64,000 nucleotides of DNA from Bacteroidia bacterium. GTDB lineage: Bacteria; Bacteroidota; Ignavibacteria; SZUA-365. The stretch spans positions 573,131 through 637,130 of the forward strand of contig JAOSJT010000001.1 in assembly GCA_027493955.1 (NCBI GenBank), written 5' to 3'. Shown here piece after piece: positions 46,135 through 55,092 of the stretch. The first letter of the stretch is position 1; each line of letters opens with the position of its first letter. Under the pieces are notes generated by a model. It ran no database searches. It saw only the letters and a list, made by a program, of their open reading frames with translations, and was not told the origin of the DNA. The position numbers and the translations under genes are program-made.

Positions 46135-49100
46135 CGATCTGCTCCGCCTGTACCGTGTGGGCGAGTTCGGTTTCCATCTCTTCGAGCAGTTGCTGCACCT
46201 CTTCCGGCGTAGTGATACCGGCCGCGATAATGCGCACCTGTTTTCTGTCCTGCTCCAGACGCATACGATGGGAATTCCGCAAGACCCACTGCATCAGCGG
46301 CTGCAGATGCCGGTCGTAGAAGGGTTGATCATCCTCCGGCGGGAGCGCAATATTCAGTCGCTCTTCTTCGAGCGTCACTCTGCTCAGACGGATACGGGCC
46401 GCAATGAGCCGGAGACGCACGCTGTAGAACAGATTCAGCGCTTCCTGGGGAAGCACGCCGAAACGATCGCGGAGTTCAGCCTCTATGCCATCAATATCGT
46501 TCGCTTCGTCGCAGTTGTACAACCGCCGGTAAATATCGAAACGCTCGGTGGCGTTGCTGACGTATGGATGCGGCAGGTACGCATCCAATCCCAATTCCAT
46601 GAGTACATCGGCGCGGGGACGGATTTCCTTTTCGATTTCCTCAAACAGACCGGAGAATTCCTGCTCCTTCAGCTCCCGCACCGCCTCGTCCAGCATGGAC
46701 ATGTACAGCTCGAAACCGATTTCCGTGATGAAACCGCTCTGCTCCGCACCCAGCAGATTTCCAGCACCGCGGATTTCCAGATCGCGCATGGCGAGATGAA
46801 AGCCCGTACCGAGTTCGGTGAATTCCTCTATCGCCTGCAATCGCTTGAGCGCGTCGCGCGTGAATTTCGCGCCGGGCGGAACCAACAGATAGGCGTAGGC
46901 CTGTATGTTCGACCGGCCGACGCGGCCGCGCAGCTGATACAGCTCCGCCAGGCCGAAATGATGCGCCTTGTTGATGAAAATGGTGTTCGCGTTGGGAATG
47001 TCCAGACCCGATTCGATGATTTTCGTCGCCACCAGCACGTCGGTCTTTTTCTCGATGAAGCGCAGCATGGCACGCTCGAGATCTGCGGGCTTCATCTGTC
47101 CATGCGCGGTGCCGACACGCACGCCAGGGAGATAACTGCGGATGGTGTCCGCGAGATGATCGAGATCCGATACGGCGTCATTGACAACGAACACCTGTCC
47201 GCCGCGCTGCAACTCGCGCTGCACACCTTCGATGATGACGTCCTTTTCGAACGGCAGAATATGCGTGATGATCGGAAGCCGGTTCTTGGGCGGCGTTTCG
47301 ATGACGGAGAGATCGCGCGCGCCGAGCAGGGAGAAGTTCAGGGTACGCGGTATCGGTGTGGCCGTCATGGTGAGCGTATCCACCGTTTCGCGTAACTGGC
47401 GGAGCTTCTCCTTTGCCGCAACGCCAAAACGGTGCTCTTCGTCCACAATGAGCAAGCCCAGATCCTTGAAGCGCACATCCTTGCTCAACAAGCGATGCGT
47501 CCCGATCAGCACATCCACAGCGCCGCGCTCGAGTTTCTGAACCACGTTGCTCTGTTCTTTTTTCGATTTAAAGCGCGACAGCGATTCAACGCTCACGGCA
47601 TAACGCGAAAGACGGTCGCGAAAGGTGTGAAAATGCTGTTCCGCGAGAATGGTCGTGGGCACGAGCACCGCCACCTGTTTGCCGTCCGTCACCGCCTTGA
47701 ACGCCGCGCGGACGGCCACTTCGGTTTTTCCGTAGCCCACATCGCCGCAGACCAGGCGGTCCATCGGAGCGCTGTCCTGCATATCGCGCTTTACCTCCGC
47801 CGTCGCCGCCGCCTGATCAGGTGTGTCTTCGTACATGAAGGATGCTTCGAGTTCCTTCTGCCATTGTCCGTCCTCGGAGTAGGCGAAACCCGTTGCCATC
47901 TTGCGTTTGGCGTACAGTGTGATCAAATCGCGTGCGATATCCTTGAGATAGCGCTTGGTCCGTTCTTTCGTGCGCTCCCATGCGCCGCTGCCCAGTTTGG
48001 AGAGCGCGGGTGCGGCGCCCTCCTCCGAACTGTATTTCTGCAGTTTGTTGATGTAGTTGAGATTGACGTAGAGCACATCGTCATCGGCATACACGAGCTG
48101 CGCGGTCTCCTGCAAGCCGCCGTTGACATTGATGGTCTTGAATCCGGAAAACCGCCCTATGCCCTTATCGGCGTGCACGACAAAATCCCCGGGACGGAGT
48201 TGACGTATCTCGCGCAGCGAAAGTCCTTTGACTCCCTTTGTCGCACGGCGCTGCACCCGTCGTCTGTTGAAAATCTGATGCTCAGTCAACAGCGCCACCC
48301 GCAATCCCCGGTGAATAAATCCGCTGGCGAGGGGACAGTAGTGCACGGTATAGCGCGGCGGCAAGATCTCCTCTTCCTCGTCCTGCATCGCGCTGTGCAG
48401 CAAATCCTCGAGGCGCTCTGCCTGCGTCTCGGAATCCGCAATCAACAAAGGCGTGATGCCTTCGTCGTTGAGCGCACTCATCGTTTCCACAAGCCGGCGC
48501 ACAATGCCGTTCAGCGAAGGCTGGCTCTCCGCACCGGCGTGAACGATCGGGAGATCGGGGAACTCCACAGCGGAAGTAATGAGTGTTGCATGCGTCGAGC
48601 GCAGTTCGTCGAGCAGCCCGGGAGCGAGCGTTTCCTCCGCATGCGAGAGCAGCTCGAAGCCGTCGAGCATGAGCACGGCGTCAGGAGCGAAAAATGCGGA
48701 CATGCGGTTGAGCGCCGTCCCTTCTTCGTCAAGGAAGAGCGATGCGACGAAAGCGACCTCGGTGAGCGTCGCGGACGAGCGTTGATTGATGGGATCGAAT
48801 TCACGGATACTCTCGATCTCATCCCCGAAGTACTCTATGCGCAGCGGATTGTCCGTCCCGACCGGAAACACATCCACGATGCCCCCGCGCACGGCGTACT
48901 CGCCCGTGCTTCCGACAAAATCCACCTGCTCGAAACCGCCGAAGGCCAGGGATCGCACCAGCTCATCCTGCCGCGTGGAATTTCCGGGTGTCAGATGCAC
49001 ACTCGACGCACGTATCGCTCCGACGCTCGGAAACTTCGTGCAGACACTGTGAACGTCGGTGACTACGAAACGTACCGGGTGCTCCGCGAGTGAGCGCAGG

Positions 49101-49459
49101 GCATCCGCATTTTCGGCGAAACTGCTTGCAATGTTGCGCACCGCTTTTTGCGTCGGGGAGAATCGCTCACCGATGAACAGGACGTCTTTTGCGCCCAGAA
49201 GCAATTCGGCATCACTCCAGATTTCCTGCGCCCGATCCGCGTCAGGACAGACCACCACCAGTTGCCTGCCGAGCCGCCGATACAAACCCGCCAGGACGAT
49301 GCTCATGAACGATCCTGCGGCTCCGCGTAACTGTGCGCCGCTGCCCGCGTGTGTCACGACCTCCGCCAACGCCTCGACGGCGGCGACGTTCAGGAGGGGA
49401 GCAAGTATCGCGGTATCCGGTACCGCTGGCGCAGTCGCCTGACCGGCTGTGTGTTTCAT
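46127..49459 (-). CDS. mfd: Transcription-repair coupling factor Mfd
   Basis: A 1110-aa SF2 DNA translocase that removes stalled RNA polymerase and recruits UvrA. UvrB-like N-terminal modules (about 1-440) are followed by the RNA-polymerase interaction domain (LRPGDFVVHADKGIGRFSGF). The motor has Walker A GDVGYGKTEVAVRAAF, LVPTTILAEQH, Walker B DEEHRFGV, TMTATPIPRTL, and the TRG motif region with the GRVGRSN helicase motif VI. The C-terminal D7 domain is present. The start at 49459 overlaps the DUF971 gene stop (ATGA), indicating coupling. Confidence 0.97.
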   Translation of the reverse strand: MKHTAGQATAPAVPDTAILAPLLNVAAVEALAEVVTHAGSGAQLRGAAGSFMSIVLAGLYRRLGRQLVVVCPDADRAQEIWSDAELLLGAKDVLFIGERFSPTQKAVRNIASSFAENADALRSLAEHPVRFVVTDVHSVCTKFPSVGAIRASSVHLTPGNSTRQDELVRSLAFGGFEQVDFVGSTGEYAVRGGIVDVFPVGTDNPLRIEYFGDEIESIREFDPINQRSSATLTEVAFVASLFLDEEGTALNRMSAFFAPDAVLMLDGFELLSHAEETLAPGLLDELRSTHATLITSAVEFPDLPIVHAGAESQPSLNGIVRRLVETMSALNDEGITPLLIADSETQAERLEDLLHSAMQDEEEEILPPRYTVHYCPLASGFIHRGLRVALLTEHQIFNRRRVQRRATKGVKGLSLREIRQLRPGDFVVHADKGIGRFSGFKTINVNGGLQETAQLVYADDDVLYVNLNYINKLQKYSSEEGAAPALSKLGSGAWERTKERTKRYLKDIARDLITLYAKRKMATGFAYSEDGQWQKELEASFMYEDTPDQAAATAEVKRDMQDSAPMDRLVCGDVGYGKTEVAVRAAFKAVTDGKQVAVLVPTTILAEQHFHTFRDRLSRYAVSVESLSRFKSKKEQSNVVQKLERGAVDVLIGTHRLLSKDVRFKDLGLLIVDEEHRFGVAAKEKLRQLRETVDTLTMTATPIPRTLNFSLLGARDLSVIETPPKNRLPIITHILPFEKDVIIEGVQRELQRGGQVFVVNDAVSDLDHLADTIRSYLPGVRVGTAHGQMKPADLERAMLRFIEKKTDVLVATKIIESGLDIPNANTIFINKAHHFGLAELYQLRGRVGRSNIQAYAYLLVPPGAKFTRDALKRLQAIEEFTELGTGFHLAMRDLEIRGAGNLLGAEQSGFITEIGFELYMSMLDEAVRELKEQEFSGLFEEIEKEIRPRADVLMELGLDAYLPHPYVSNATERFDIYRRLYNCDEANDIDGIEAELRDRFGVLPQEALNLFYSVRLRLIAARIRLSRVTLEEERLNIALPPEDDQPFYDRHLQPLMQWVLRNSHRMRLEQDRKQVRIIAAGITTPEEVQQLLEEMETELAHTVQAEQIDA

Positions 49460-49785
49460 TCCTGTATCCCGCCTGCGGTATCCGCCTCGGGACAGAGAGA
49501 GCGGAGGTAGGTGTAGTCGAAAATCCCCGTGTGATGGCCGTCCTTCCAAAACAGCTGTATGGCGTAATGCCCCTGCTGCATCACCTTGTCAAGCGTCAGC
49601 ATGTCGCCGGCGAACAACGGGATATAAAAAGGACCCTTGCTCTTTTTCTCTTCAACACAGGTGGCGCAGGGACAACTTCGGCGCAGGAGCGGCATACCAT
49701 AACGACAGACGAGGCCGTCGGACCAGGTGACTTCGAGTTGCCGGTCTGCGTTCAGACGTATCGTGATCGGGACGATTCTGTTCAT
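49456..49785 (-). CDS. DUF971-family protein (gamma-butyrobetaine hydroxylase N-terminal-like domain)
   Basis: A 109-aa protein with the family pattern: RLNADRQLEVTWSDGLVCRYGMPLLRRSCPCATC then a closing GHYAIQLFWKDGHHTGIFDYTYLRSLC. The CPCATC and C-terminal Cys are candidate metal ligands; in eukaryotic and some bacterial homologues this domain binds zinc. Stand-alone versions are associated with iron-sulfur protein assembly in some lineages, but the role here is unknown. The start at 49785 gives the full domain; a longer upstream frame is low-complexity. It is the first gene of a unit with mfd. Confidence 0.85.
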   Translation of the reverse strand: MNRIVPITIRLNADRQLEVTWSDGLVCRYGMPLLRRSCPCATCVEEKKSKGPFYIPLFAGDMLTLDKVMQQGHYAIQLFWKDGHHTGIFDYTYLRSLCPEADTAGGIQE

Positions 49786-49911
49786 AGGATTTCTGATCGG
49801 GTGCTGTGATGGAGCGTGCGTGCCGGGAGAGGCATCGAACACGCCGCCGGATGCGTGCTGCCTGTGCGTGCGTGGCCGGGTGTACGAATACGTCCGGTCC
49901 GCGGATGTTCA

Positions 49912-49942
49912 TTGCCTTTGAGGGCCATTCGCTCTATTTTTA
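49912..49942 (+). promoter_or_regulatory. Promoter of the pyrF-larC-kinase operon
   Basis: TTG (49912-49914), 20 bases, TATTTTTA (49935-49942); start of transcription near 49948 and a leader of about 30 bases. Confidence 0.65.
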
Positions 49943-49978
49943 TATGTTCTAACGTTCTCGACACCAATTGAAGCATTC

Positions 49979-50797
49979 ATGCACATCCTGGAAAAGTTAG
50001 ACGCCATCACGGCGAAAAACAAGAGCCTCGTTTGCGTCGGTCTCGATACCGACCCCGCGAAGCTACCCGCCCACCTCCGCGGACGCGACGATGCGGTCAT
50101 CGCCTTCAACCGGGCCATCATCGAGGCCACCGCCGATGTCGTCCAATCCTACAAGCTGAATCTTGCGTTTTACGAAACCCTGGGACGTGACGCCTGGCAC
50201 TGCATCCGCGCGACGCTGGATGCGATCCCTTCCGACGTGGTCACCATCGGCGATGCGAAGCGCGGAGATATCGGCAATACTTCGACGATGTATGCCAAAG
50301 CCCTGTTCGAAGATTTCACCTTCGATGCGACCACGGTCGCTCCGTACATGGGCTTCGATTCCGTCGAACCCTTTCTGCGCTATGAAGAAAAGGGAATCTT
50401 TTTGCTGGCGTTGACTTCCAACAAAGGTTCACGCGATTTCCAGTATCTCGAAATCGGCGGCGAAGCACTCTACCGCCATGTCGTACGCACCGCCCTCGGA
50501 TGGAATACCGCCGGCAATCTCGGCTTTGTCGTGGGCGCGACGCACCCGTCGGAGTTGCGGGACCTTCGCGCGATGGTCGGGGATGCGCCGCTGCTCATTC
50601 CGGGCCTGGGCGCCCAGGGTGGGGATACCGAGGCCTCCGTTAAGGCGGGAGTGACTGCCGCTGGCGGGCGCGCCGTGTACAATTCCAGCAGAGGTATCAT
50701 TTTTGCCGGTGACGGCGAGGATTTCGCCGATAAGGCGCGCGAGGCCGCTCTGCTGCTCAGAGACGAAATAAACGCACACCGGCCTTCAGCCGCATGA
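49979..50797 (+). CDS. pyrF: Orotidine 5'-phosphate decarboxylase (type 2)
   Basis: A 272-aa enzyme for the last step of UMP synthesis. The active-site signature is SDVVTIGDAKRGDIGNT (Asp-Lys-x-x-Asp, type 2 form), with LVCVGLDTDP at the N-terminus, LNLAFYETLG, a phosphate loop PGLGAQGGD and NSSRGIIFA. Length fits the longer type 2 group. The stop overlaps the larC start as ATGA, so pyrF is the head of an operon that mixes nucleotide, cofactor and regulatory genes. Confidence 0.95.
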   Translation: MHILEKLDAITAKNKSLVCVGLDTDPAKLPAHLRGRDDAVIAFNRAIIEATADVVQSYKLNLAFYETLGRDAWHCIRATLDAIPSDVVTIGDAKRGDIGNTSTMYAKALFEDFTFDATTVAPYMGFDSVEPFLRYEEKGIFLLALTSNKGSRDFQYLEIGGEALYRHVVRTALGWNTAGNLGFVVGATHPSELRDLRAMVGDAPLLIPGLGAQGGDTEASVKAGVTAAGGRAVYNSSRGIIFAGDGEDFADKAREAALLLRDEINAHRPSAA

Positions 50798-52161
50798 AAA
50801 TCGCCTATCTCGATATCATCTCCGGCATCAGCGGCGACATGACGCTCGGCGCACTCGTACATGCAGGCGCATCCTTCGATGCGTTGCGGGATGAACTGCG
50901 CAAGCTTCCGCTGGAGGGGTACGAGATGACGCTCACGCGGGTCCATCGCTCCATGATTGCCACCATAAAAATCGATGTGCTGCTCACCGAAGCCGGGAGG
51001 ACGGAAGAGCTGGCGGTCCGTGAGTCCCTCACGGAAGCTCCGCACGATCATACCGATCATGCGCACACGCACACGCACACGCACAGCCATGCGTCGCATG
51101 TTCATACCCATGGCGGACAGACCGACAGCGGCATGGTGCCCGTTGGCGATGTGCCGGCCATGCCCCATCGGCATGTGACGAGGGCCTGGAGCGACATTCG
51201 GGCGCTGATCGAACAGAGCGTGCTTTCCGCGCGCGTCAAGCAGCGTGCCCTGGACATATTCAGCGCGCTGGCGCAGGCCGAAGCACAGGTGCATGGCTGT
51301 GCAGTGGATGATGTGCATTTTCATGAAGTGGGCGCGGTGGATTCCATTATCGATATCGTCGGTACGGCGATCTGTCTCGAGCTGCTCGGTGTCGAACGTG
51401 TCTATACCTCGGCTGTGCGGACAGGCAGCGGGGGGCATATCGATACACAGCACGGCGTCATGCCCGTGCCCGCACCCGCGACACTTGAATTGCTCCGGGG
51501 ATATCCGATCGAACTTACGGACGTTCCCTTTGAACTCACTACCCCGACAGGCGCCGCCATCATCGCGGCGTCATCAAGGGGCGTCATGCGTGCATCGGAG
51601 TTGCTCTCCATTGATGCCATCGGCTATGGCGCCGGCAGCAAGGAATATCCCGGACTCCCGAACGTTCTGCGCGTGCTTATCGGCAGCATCGGCGAGCCCT
51701 TCGACAACGAAAGCGGGATGGACGCGGGCGACACCGTCACCATCCTTGAATGTTCCATAGACGACATGAATCCGGAGGTCTACCCCTGGGTGATGGAGCG
51801 CGTCCTCGAGGCCGGCGCACTCGATTGCTGGACGCAGAGCGTGGTGATGAAGAAAGGGCGCCCCGGACAGGTCCTCACCGTCCTAGCTCCCTTGGAAGCT
51901 GCCGATGTGCTTCAGGACCTCCTGCTGCGTGAAACCAGCTCCCTCGGTGTACGCAGGCACGAGGTGCGGAGGCGCAAACTGCATCGTGAAATCGAGACGG
52001 TGGACACGCGCTACGGACCGATTCGCGTCAAACGCATCGGTACGGGCGAAAGGATGCGCCGGGTACCCGAATTCGAGGAGTGCCGCCGCCTTGCAGGTGA
52101 ACTGAATCTTCCGTTACTTGACATTTATCGCTCTATCGAACACGACAGCAATCGCGATTGA
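50794..52161 (+). CDS. larC: Nickel-pincer cofactor biosynthesis protein LarC
   Basis: A 455-aa protein that inserts nickel into the pyridinium-dithiocarboxylate pincer cofactor (P2TMN) of lactate racemase and related enzymes. The N-terminus MKIAYLDIISGISGDMTLGAL is typical, with VHFHEVGAVDSIIDIVG and CSIDDMNPEVYPWVMERV further on. A His-rich stretch (residues about 84-110, repeated HTH) is the usual nickel-binding region between the two domains. LarB, LarE and LarA are not in the window, so the target enzyme is elsewhere or larC acts alone on another nickel protein. Coupled to pyrF by ATGA. Confidence 0.94.
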   Translation: MKIAYLDIISGISGDMTLGALVHAGASFDALRDELRKLPLEGYEMTLTRVHRSMIATIKIDVLLTEAGRTEELAVRESLTEAPHDHTDHAHTHTHTHSHASHVHTHGGQTDSGMVPVGDVPAMPHRHVTRAWSDIRALIEQSVLSARVKQRALDIFSALAQAEAQVHGCAVDDVHFHEVGAVDSIIDIVGTAICLELLGVERVYTSAVRTGSGGHIDTQHGVMPVPAPATLELLRGYPIELTDVPFELTTPTGAAIIAASSRGVMRASELLSIDAIGYGAGSKEYPGLPNVLRVLIGSIGEPFDNESGMDAGDTVTILECSIDDMNPEVYPWVMERVLEAGALDCWTQSVVMKKGRPGQVLTVLAPLEAADVLQDLLLRETSSLGVRRHEVRRRKLHREIETVDTRYGPIRVKRIGTGERMRRVPEFEECRRLAGELNLPLLDIYRSIEHDSNRD

Positions 52162-52165
52162 CAGA

Positions 52166-53464
52166 ATGACTTTTCCACGGGCACTTCTCATACTTCTTTT
52201 CCTGTTCTCGTTCCGCGGCTTCGCGCAACAGGAGCCGGAGGTTTCCGCCGAGCAGGTCCCGGAGGACTTGCAACAGGAGATCGTCGAGAAGTATTTCGAG
52301 GACAATCCCATACATACCATTCTGTACACACGCTACCGCACCGAGACCATCATTCTCCTCGTGCTTATCGCCGCCTCCATTCTGGGAGTACGGAATTACT
52401 CGCGCATACTCGCTCGACAGGAGCAGCGCGTGTTCGACGCACTGCAGAGCAACGCCGTCATCATTTTCGACCGTTCGTCTGACCTCAGAATGATGAACCG
52501 CGCCGCCCGCCTGCTGCTGGGACTCGATGATTACGTTTCCATGTCCGAGGTGTATTCCTACTACCTGAAAAACGCGCCGTCCCCGGAAATCCTGCAGGTC
52601 TTCGAGGAAGCGCAGAGCAGCAGATACGCCGTGGAACGCGAGGTCGTGTTCAATCACGGGAAAGTGATGCGTACGCTCATCGTCAAGGCGTATCCGTTTT
52701 ACAGCGAAACGAAGCGGCTCGACGGGTATATCATGATCATCGCCGACATCACCGAGGCGATAGAGAAAGACCGGCGCGTCAACTGGTCCGGCGTAGCCCA
52801 GCATGTCGCGCACAAGGCGAAAACACCGCTGTCCACCATCACTCTCACCGCGCAGCACCTCGAAATGCTGCTCTCCGAACAGCGAGACGGGACAGGGGAG
52901 GAAATGACGAAGTATCTGGACCGCATCGTGAACGAGTCGCGTAAACTCAACGAGATCGTACACAATCTGACACGCCTCGCCAACAAGGAGCAGATGAATC
53001 TTCTGCCCAACGACGTCAACATCATCCTCCAGAACCTCGCCGACGAATATCGCGAAAAGTCCACGCGCAACATCGAAATCATCACGCATTTCTACCGCAA
53101 CCTGCCCAGGGTCGGCATAGACATCGCGCATTTTCCTGAAGCTATCGGGAATCTGCTGGACAATGCCGTGCGGGCCATCGGCTCGCGCGACGGCAGAATC
53201 ATCCTCGCCACAGCCCCCGGGCAATGGATCAACCGCCCCGGCGAGTATGTGGAAATCACCATACAGGACACGGGCGCGGGAATGGACGAGGAAGTCAAAA
53301 AAGGAATCTTCCGTCCGTTTTCAACACACAGCAAGGGCGGCACAGGACTGGGACTCGTGATCGTGCAGAAAATCATCCAGGAACATCAGGGTGAAATCAC
53401 GTTCAACTCCTCGCCGGGCCTTGGCACGACGTTTCAAATTCGGCTGCCGGTCACTAAATACTGA
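52166..53464 (+). CDS. Membrane sensor histidine kinase
   Basis: A 432-aa sensor. An N-terminal signal-peptide-like segment (about 1-21), a short periplasmic stretch of about 40 residues, and one transmembrane helix (about 60-75, IILLVLIAASILGV) come first. A cytoplasmic PAS domain (about 85-200, DALQSNAVIIFDR) is followed by HisKA with AQHVAHKAKTPLS; H216 is the likely phosphoacceptor. The HATPase domain has an N-box NLLDNAVRAI and G-boxes DTGAGMDEEV and GGTGLGL. With so small an exported part it probably senses an intramembrane or PAS-bound signal. The start is set at 52166, 4 bases after larC, and it pairs with the response regulator 6 bases downstream. Confidence 0.92.
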   Translation: MTFPRALLILLFLFSFRGFAQQEPEVSAEQVPEDLQQEIVEKYFEDNPIHTILYTRYRTETIILLVLIAASILGVRNYSRILARQEQRVFDALQSNAVIIFDRSSDLRMMNRAARLLLGLDDYVSMSEVYSYYLKNAPSPEILQVFEEAQSSRYAVEREVVFNHGKVMRTLIVKAYPFYSETKRLDGYIMIIADITEAIEKDRRVNWSGVAQHVAHKAKTPLSTITLTAQHLEMLLSEQRDGTGEEMTKYLDRIVNESRKLNEIVHNLTRLANKEQMNLLPNDVNIILQNLADEYREKSTRNIEIITHFYRNLPRVGIDIAHFPEAIGNLLDNAVRAIGSRDGRIILATAPGQWINRPGEYVEITIQDTGAGMDEEVKKGIFRPFSTHSKGGTGLGLVIVQKIIQEHQGEITFNSSPGLGTTFQIRLPVTKY

Positions 53465-53470
53465 CGTATC

Positions 53471-54841
53471 ATGAACGAAAAACCAATCATTCTCATTGTC
53501 GATGACGAAGAAGACTTTTGCCAGACCGTCTCCGACATTCTCACACACTCGGGCTATCAGACCGTCGTCCGCCAGAATCCCGTCGAAGCGCTGGAAATGC
53601 TGCACGTGCAGACGGTGGATCTCGTGCTGCTCGACATTCTGATGCCGCAAATGGACGGACGGCAGGTACTCACCGAAATCGTCCAGAACTGGCCGGAAAT
53701 TCCCGTGATCATGATTACCGGACAGGCGTACAACGTCCCTGTCGCCATTGAAACGGCGAAAAAGGGCTCTTACTCCTTCCTCGCCAAGCCCATTGACCTC
53801 GTGCAGTTGAAGGAATCCGTCAAAGAAGCCATCGAATCCAAGAGGCCCAAGGTGGTCTCCGGGACCATCGAAGAGGTCATGCGCGAAATCGGGATCGTGA
53901 GCGCGAGCAGCGCCATTCAGCAAATCATGGGAATGGCCGAAAAGGTGGCCAAGACCACCGTGCCCGTGCTCATCACCGGTGAAAGCGGGGTCGGCAAGGA
54001 GGTCCTCGCCCGCGCCATTCATGCCATGAGCCCGCGCCGCGAGCGTCCCTTTGTTTCCGTGGATTGCGGCACACTCACCGAAACGCTGCTCGAATCCGAG
54101 CTCTTCGGTCATGTCAAAGGATCCTTCACCGGCGCCATGGCCGACAAGAAGGGCCTGTTCGAGATCGCGGACGGCGGCACCATTTTCCTCGACGAAATCG
54201 GTAACACCAATACGACCTTTCAGCAGAAGCTGCTCCAGGTGCTCAACAGCGGCAAGGTTCGCAGGGTAGGGGATCCGTTGGATCGCGATGTGGACGTGCG
54301 TGTGATCAGCGCCACCAACAAGCATCTGCTGCATCTGATACACGAGGGGACGTTCCGCGACGACCTCTTCTACCGGCTCAACAAATACGACATCCACATC
54401 CCGCCCTTGCGCGAACGGCGCGAGGACGTCGCTCCTCTCGTACGGCATCTTCTCGCCAAGGCCGCCCGCGAACACAGCCTGCAGGACCACTTCTTCTCGC
54501 CCGCGGCGCTCGATTTGCTCACACGGCAGGATTGGCGCGGCAACGTGCGTGAACTGGACAGCGTCGTGACCAAGCTCGCGATTTTCGCCGAAGCCGAGGA
54601 AATTGACGTGCACACCGTAGCGCATGCGCTCAAGGCCGAAATTCAGGGGAAGCGCGCGTTCAAAGTTGACACGCGTCCGCTCATGGATCAGGTGGAGGAG
54701 TTCGAGAAGAAGCTCATCATCGAGGCCCTGCGCGCGAACAACGGCAATCAGACCCGCGCCTCGGAACAGCTCGGTGTCGAGCGCACCAACTTCGTCAAGA
54801 AAATGCGCAAGCACGGTTTGAATAAGGAAGATTTTCTCTGA
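53471..54841 (+). CDS. Sigma-54-dependent response regulator (NtrC family)
   Basis: A 456-aa enhancer-binding activator. The receiver domain (1-120) has the acidic pocket VDDEED and phosphoacceptor D55 in VLLDILMPQMDG. The AAA+ domain (about 140-375) has Walker A GESGVGKEVLARAIH, the sigma-54 contact loop GSFTGA (Ser in place of Ala) and Walker B FLDEIGN. The C-terminal Fis-type HTH (about 415-456) reads NNGNQTRASEQLGVERTNFVKKM. It would drive transcription from -24/-12 promoters when phosphorylated by the neighbouring kinase. Target genes cannot be told; rpoN is outside the window. Confidence 0.95.
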   Translation: MNEKPIILIVDDEEDFCQTVSDILTHSGYQTVVRQNPVEALEMLHVQTVDLVLLDILMPQMDGRQVLTEIVQNWPEIPVIMITGQAYNVPVAIETAKKGSYSFLAKPIDLVQLKESVKEAIESKRPKVVSGTIEEVMREIGIVSASSAIQQIMGMAEKVAKTTVPVLITGESGVGKEVLARAIHAMSPRRERPFVSVDCGTLTETLLESELFGHVKGSFTGAMADKKGLFEIADGGTIFLDEIGNTNTTFQQKLLQVLNSGKVRRVGDPLDRDVDVRVISATNKHLLHLIHEGTFRDDLFYRLNKYDIHIPPLRERREDVAPLVRHLLAKAAREHSLQDHFFSPAALDLLTRQDWRGNVRELDSVVTKLAIFAEAEEIDVHTVAHALKAEIQGKRAFKVDTRPLMDQVEEFEKKLIIEALRANNGNQTRASEQLGVERTNFVKKMRKHGLNKEDFL

Positions 54842-54846
54842 CGCTC

Positions 54847-54877
54847 TTGCATTTTCCGCCCGGATGGCGTATATTTA
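54847..54877 (+). promoter_or_regulatory. Promoter of tRNA-Gly
   Basis: TTG (54847-54849), 20 bases, TATATTTA (54870-54877). The same bases also read as TTGCAT, 17 bases, TATATT, so the site satisfies both promoter styles. Confidence 0.75.
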
Positions 54878-54901
54878 TATACCTCTTGAACAGAGGTATT
54901 T

Positions 54902-54974
54902 GCGGGAATAGCTCAGTTGGTAGAGCGCAACCTTGCCAAGGTTGATGTCGCGAGTTCGAGTCTCGTTTCCCGCT
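54902..54974 (+). tRNA. tRNA-Gly (anticodon GCC)
   Basis: A 73-base cloverleaf: acceptor GCGGGAA/TTCCCGC, D-arm GCTC/GAGC, anticodon stem CAACC/GGTTG with loop TTGCCAA (anticodon GCC, reads GGC), T-arm GCGAG/CTCGT with loop TTCGAGT, discriminator T as usual for bacterial glycine tRNA. CCA is not encoded. Promoter and terminator flank it closely. Confidence 0.97.
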
Positions 54975-54978
54975 CTTC

Positions 54979-55012
54979 ACCGGACAAGTTACATGCTTGT
55001 CCGGTTTTTTTT
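54979..55012 (+). terminator. Terminator of tRNA-Gly
   Basis: A perfect 10-bp stem ACCGGACAAG / CTTGTCCGGT with a 7-base loop and an eight-T tail, 4 bases after the tRNA. Confidence 0.95.
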
Positions 55013-55043
55013 GCGTCCAGCTGTTCATCGGGAATTGATTCAC

Positions 55044-55092
55044 AATCGTACATCGTACATCGTACATCGTACGTCGTGCATCGTCACTCGTT
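55044..55092. repeat. Heptamer array (unit CATCGTA), single arm
   Basis: Seven heptamers in a row (AATCGTA, then CATCGTA three times, CGTCGTG, CATCGTC, ACTCGTT) with no indels. No inverse arm is visible nearby, unlike the other arrays. The stop codon of the minus-strand lipoprotein gene (complement of 55084-55086) is at the join of the last two units, so the C-terminal residues of that protein are repeat-encoded. Confidence 0.88.

Noticed and set aside
51058-51112. CA-rich simple repeat
   Set aside because: It encodes the His-rich nickel-binding stretch expected in LarC, so protein function explains it.
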